In this document: in pieces, positions 63,188 through 64,000 of the stretch
Numbering within the stretch: position 1 is the stretch's first letter
How the letters are laid out: every line of letters begins with the position of its first letter
From: Spongiihabitans sp963422685
GTDB taxonomy: Bacteria; Pseudomonadota; Gammaproteobacteria; Arenicellales; Poriferihabitantaceae
Direction: 5' to 3'
DNA length: 64,000 bases
NCBI GenBank assembly: GCA_963422685.1
Contig: OY730442.1
Coordinates: forward strand, 186,001-250,000
Translations under genes and position numbers: made by a program
Notes under the pieces: generated by a model
Databases searched by the model: none
What the model was told of the DNA's origin: nothing
Seen by the model: only the letters and a program-made list of their open reading frames with translations

Positions 63188-64000
63188 TCAAAGCCTGGTG
63201 CAGGTAATCAGGATTCTCTTCGGCGCGGGATAGCCTTCGATGGTTTTGGCGTGATCATCTGCGTCGAGAAAATCTGCTAGGGATTCAAACATCATCCAGT
63301 CCGTTTTTCGCTGCTCCTGCACGGTGGTCATGCTGATATCGATGGTCCTGACCCGGTAAAAACCGGTTTGATTTAACATTCTGTGCAATTTCGCTTCCGT
63401 TGGGATACACCATACATTGGGCATTTTTGCATAGGTTTTATCGGGTACCAGCATCTCCCCGGCGCCGCCGTCAAACATCAGGGTTTCCAGAACCAGCTCG
63501 CCGCCCGGTTTTAAACATCGCCATAATTCCTGTAAATGGGCCATGGCATCCCTGCGGTGATACAGAATGCCCATGGAGAATACCGTATTGAATGCTGCGC
63601 CTGTATTTTCGATGGCCGCAAAAGGAAGCTCCCCGCATCTCAGCGGCAGCATGCTGGCCTGCACATCCGGGATAAAAGTTTTGAGTGCATTGAATTGCGC
63701 ATTGAACAATTGGGCAGGATCAATACCCAGCACATATCTGGCGCCCGCCCCCAGCATCCTGAGCATATAGTAGCCATTGCCGCAGCCCACATCCAGAACC
63801 AGTCGATGATCTAACGGACTGATATGCTTTTCCAGTCGGCTCCACTTTAAATCCGAGCGCCATTCGCTGTTGATGCGGATGCCGAAAATATCAAACGGGC
63901 CTTTTCTCCAGGGATGCAGGTCGCGCAGCAACCGCGCTAACTGCGCCTTGTCGGCCCGGGCCATATCGCCCGGTCTGCCTATTTCTATAATCGCCCGGGT
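63188..64000 (-). CDS. cmoB: CmoB tRNA (cmo5U34) carboxymethyltransferase (5' end outside window)
   Basis: A SAM-type (carboxy-SAM) methyltransferase that makes the cmo5U wobble base. LHPWRKGPFDIFGI and INSEWRSDLKW, the SAM motif VLDVGCGNGYY, FSMGILYHR and the ending KTIEGYPAPKR match CmoB closely. An ATG lies at 63964, but the frame remains open to the end of the window, and E. coli CmoB has about 50-70 more N-terminal residues, so the start is outside. CmoA would be expected upstream. Confidence 0.9.
   Translation of the reverse strand, partial: TRAIIEIGRPGDMARADKAQLARLLRDLHPWRKGPFDIFGIRINSEWRSDLKWSRLEKHISPLDHRLVLDVGCGNGYYMLRMLGAGARYVLGIDPAQLFNAQFNALKTFIPDVQASMLPLRCGELPFAAIENTGAAFNTVFSMGILYHRRDAMAHLQELWRCLKPGGELVLETLMFDGGAGEMLVPDKTYAKMPNVWCIPTEAKLHRMLNQTGFYRVRTIDISMTTVQEQRKTDWMMFESLADFLDADDHAKTIEGYPAPKRILITCTRL

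Overview
This window most likely comes from a gammaproteobacterial chromosome of moderate GC. The strongest argument is the block at 42011-56859. It carries a Pil-Chp (twitching chemotaxis) cluster, pilG-pilH-pilI-pilJ-chpA-chpC, divergent from tonB-yqgE-ruvX-pyrR-pyrB-pyrC', an arrangement I know from Pseudomonas-type genomes. rnfB-nth, tkt-gap-pgk, thyA-folA, cmoB and a znuA/zur-znuC-znuB zinc regulon fit the same assignment. The species cannot be named from sequence alone.

Layout. 1-12137: the 3' part of a giant surface protein gene made of Calx-beta-like repeats, an Ig-like domain, five fibronectin type III domains, two copies of an unrecognised domain carrying the only cysteines, and a C-terminal autotransporter-like barrel. 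A 3711-bp period holds an apparently exact 2474-bp duplication. 12245-18766: an amidinohydrolase-like gene that seems to have lost its catalytic residues, a small RMF-like protein, a spore-photoproduct-lyase-like radical SAM protein, RnfB-like ferredoxin plus endonuclease III, an ArsS-like radical SAM protein, and two small membrane proteins. 18801-23246: a sodium:solute symporter with its small subunit, then an uncharacterised gene coupled to an amidase. 23247-24511: a decaying stretch with a dead IS200/IS605-type transposase and an intact hairpin. 24565-32401: the Lhr helicase, tRNA-Met(CAT), and the zinc uptake regulon around a palindromic Zur box. 32402-35163: an intergenic region with two DnaA-box matches, then RDD, MFS and TerC membrane proteins. 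35342-36624: a frameshifted lipoprotein gene and a gutted IS5-family remnant that ends about 10 bp after pgk.

36634-51913 is one long minus-strand run: pilG, pilH, pilI, pilJ, chpA, chpC, an inositol-monophosphatase-family gene, tkt, gap and pgk. 52120-58588 runs the other way: TonB, YqgE, RuvX, PyrR, PyrB, a catalytically dead dihydroorotase homologue and a DegP/HtrA protease. 58658-64000 holds a DUF924 protein, a membrane J-domain protein, a penicillin-binding transpeptidase, thyA-folA, a GFA-type zinc protein and the 3' part of cmoB, which runs off the right edge.

The genes fall into functional groups: DNA repair and processing (SPL-like, Nth, Lhr, RuvX), zinc homeostasis, type IV pilus signalling, pyrimidine and folate/thymidylate synthesis, and central carbon metabolism. 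No CRISPR array, prophage or clear defence island was seen. The most unusual items are the internally duplicated giant adhesin with its paired-cysteine domain, the amidinohydrolase apparently stripped of its active site, the duplicated pilJ start that makes a micro-ORF, and the uncharacterised gene coupled to the amidase.
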